This document shows, in pieces, positions 63,152-64,000 of a stretch of DNA of 64,000 bases. The DNA is from Betaproteobacteria bacterium (GTDB lineage: Bacteria; Pseudomonadota; Gammaproteobacteria; Burkholderiales; Casimicrobiaceae): positions 62,001 through 126,000 of the forward strand of contig JADKEV010000004.1 in the NCBI GenBank assembly GCA_016717855.1. The letters run 5' to 3'. The translations under genes were made by a program, and so were the position numbers. Every line of letters begins with the position of its first letter. Position 1 is the stretch's first letter. The notes under the pieces are model-generated. The model made no database searches, was not told where the DNA came from, and saw only the letters and a program-made list of their open reading frames with translations.

Positions 63152-64000
63152 ATGACCCTGACCGAGCTCAAGTACGTCGTCGCCGTCGCCGCCGAGCGGC
63201 ACTTCGGCCGCGCCGCGGAGCGCGTCTTCGTCAGCCAGCCCAGTCTCTCGGCCGCGGTCAAGAGCCTCGAGGACGAGCTCGGCGTGCGCATCTTCGAGCG
63301 CGGCAAGGGAGAAGTCCTGGTCACGCCGGTCGGCGAGGAGATCGTCGCGCAGGCGCGCCGCGTGCTGGACGAAGCCGCGCGGGTCAAGGCCGTGGCCGAC
63401 CACGCGCGGCATCCGCTGGACGGCGCGCTGCGCCTGGGCGTCATCCACACGGTGGCGCCTTATCTCCTGCCGGAGATGATCACGGCGCTGGGCAAGCTCG
63501 CGCCGCGGATGCCGCTGGACATCGAGGAGAACCAGACCGCCAATCTCGACGCGATGCTGCGCGAGGGCGCGATCGACGCGGCGATCCTCGCGCTGCCGTT
63601 TGCGGGCCCCGGCATCGCGGTCATGCCGCTCTACGACGAGACCTTTCGCGTCATCGTGCCGGCGCGGCATCCATGGGCGCGGCGGCGCGCCGTGCGCCCG
63701 GAAGAACTCGCCACCGAAAACCTGTTGCTGCTGACCACCGGCCACTGCTTCCGCGACCAGGTCCTCGACACGTGCCAGGAGTTCGCGCGCGCGGCCCCGC
63801 CCGGCAAGCAGGGCAACTCGCTGGAGACGATACGCAGCATGGTCACCTCGGGCATGGGGATTTCGGTGCTGCCGGCCACGGCGCTGACGCCGAAGTACGC
63901 GACGCCGCTGATCCGCGCGATCGACTTCGCCGGATCGCCGCCGTCGCGCCGGATCGTGCTCGCTTATCGCGAGGGGTTTCCGCGGCGCGCGGCGCTGGCG
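63152..64000 (+). CDS. oxyR: Hydrogen peroxide sensor OxyR (3'-truncated by window edge)
   Basis: The first 283 residues of a LysR-type regulator are present and the frame runs off the window end. The HTH is in ERHFGRAAERVFVSQPSLSAAVK. The two redox cysteines of OxyR are conserved with the right spacing (GHC-FRDQVLDT-C, eight residues apart), which separates it from other LysR proteins. It is divergent from the peroxiredoxin-glutaredoxin gene, a common and functional pairing. E. coli OxyR has 305 residues, so about 20-30 are missing. Confidence 0.94.
   Translation, partial: MTLTELKYVVAVAAERHFGRAAERVFVSQPSLSAAVKSLEDELGVRIFERGKGEVLVTPVGEEIVAQARRVLDEAARVKAVADHARHPLDGALRLGVIHTVAPYLLPEMITALGKLAPRMPLDIEENQTANLDAMLREGAIDAAILALPFAGPGIAVMPLYDETFRVIVPARHPWARRRAVRPEELATENLLLLTTGHCFRDQVLDTCQEFARAAPPGKQGNSLETIRSMVTSGMGISVLPATALTPKYATPLIRAIDFAGSPPSRRIVLAYREGFPRRAALA

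Overview
The window is high-GC, gene-dense bacterial DNA, best explained as chromosome of a betaproteobacterium (Burkholderiales, Rhodocyclales or a near relative). The evidence is gene content and order: glnD, def, pilU, prmB, a ppsA / PHP-phosphatase / ppsR cluster, a gltX gene, and pyrG-kdsA-eno-ftsB read as one unit. Genus cannot be fixed from the sequence alone.

Layout. 1-8.0 kb: the 3' half of glnD, peptide deformylase with a methylthioinosine phosphorylase, divergent pilU and prmB, then a 1013-residue envelope protein with an internal OmpA domain and five tandem Ig-like repeats. 8.1-14.2 kb: an SDR oxidoreductase, a YgfX-like membrane protein, PEP synthase (ppsA), a small HTH regulator, a PHP-family phosphatase and the PEP synthase regulator ppsR. 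14.2-19.2 kb: a SpoU-type RNA methyltransferase, ftsB, eno, a possible 24-codon gene, kdsA and pyrG, all on the minus strand. 19.3-28.4 kb: a frameshifted acyltransferase, gltX, and the operon for a DUF2126 transglutaminase, the proteasome-like Anbu protease, an alpha-E protein and a circularly permuted ATP-grasp protein. 28.7-30.6 kb: tRNA-Val(CAC) and a two-gene arsenic cassette (arsC-acr3) that lacks arsR.

30.6-45.3 kb is a large divergent 2-aminoethylphosphonate (AEP) catabolic region. The minus-strand operon carries the GntR regulator phnR, phnA, phnY, a Na/Pi transporter, pbfA, alanine dehydrogenase and an HpcH-type aldolase. The plus-strand operon carries the ABC importer phnS-phnT-phnU, the transaminase phnW and an EamA transporter. 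Together they predict uptake of AEP, conversion to phosphonoacetaldehyde (PhnW, or PbfA for the hydroxylated analogue), oxidation to phosphonoacetate (PhnY) and hydrolysis to acetate and phosphate (PhnA). Alanine dehydrogenase would regenerate the pyruvate used by PhnW. A GntR-like palindrome lies between the two operons.

45.3-56.1 kb: a TRAP dicarboxylate transporter (dctPQM; two of its three genes frameshifted), a cobalamin riboswitch in front of complete btuBCDF, a Crp/Fnr-family regulator and a DcuB-type C4-dicarboxylate transporter. FNR/Anr-type boxes precede both the TRAP operon and dcuB. 56.2-60.7 kb: a poly-G low-complexity stretch, then a second Fe/AEP-type ABC transporter with three copies of a REP-like repeat around it. 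60.7-64.0 kb: a dihydrolipoamide-dehydrogenase-like flavoenzyme, a peroxiredoxin-glutaredoxin fusion and, divergent from it, oxyR, cut by the window end.

Sequence quality matters here. Four otherwise intact genes (acyltransferase, dctM, dctQ, ABC ATPase) are each broken by one missing base in GC-rich sequence, and there is an implausible G15/G13/G10 tract. These look more like sequencing or assembly errors than decay. No CRISPR array, prophage, insertion sequence or defence island was seen. The least understood loci are the Anbu/transglutaminase/ATP-grasp operon and the self-contained phosphonate region.
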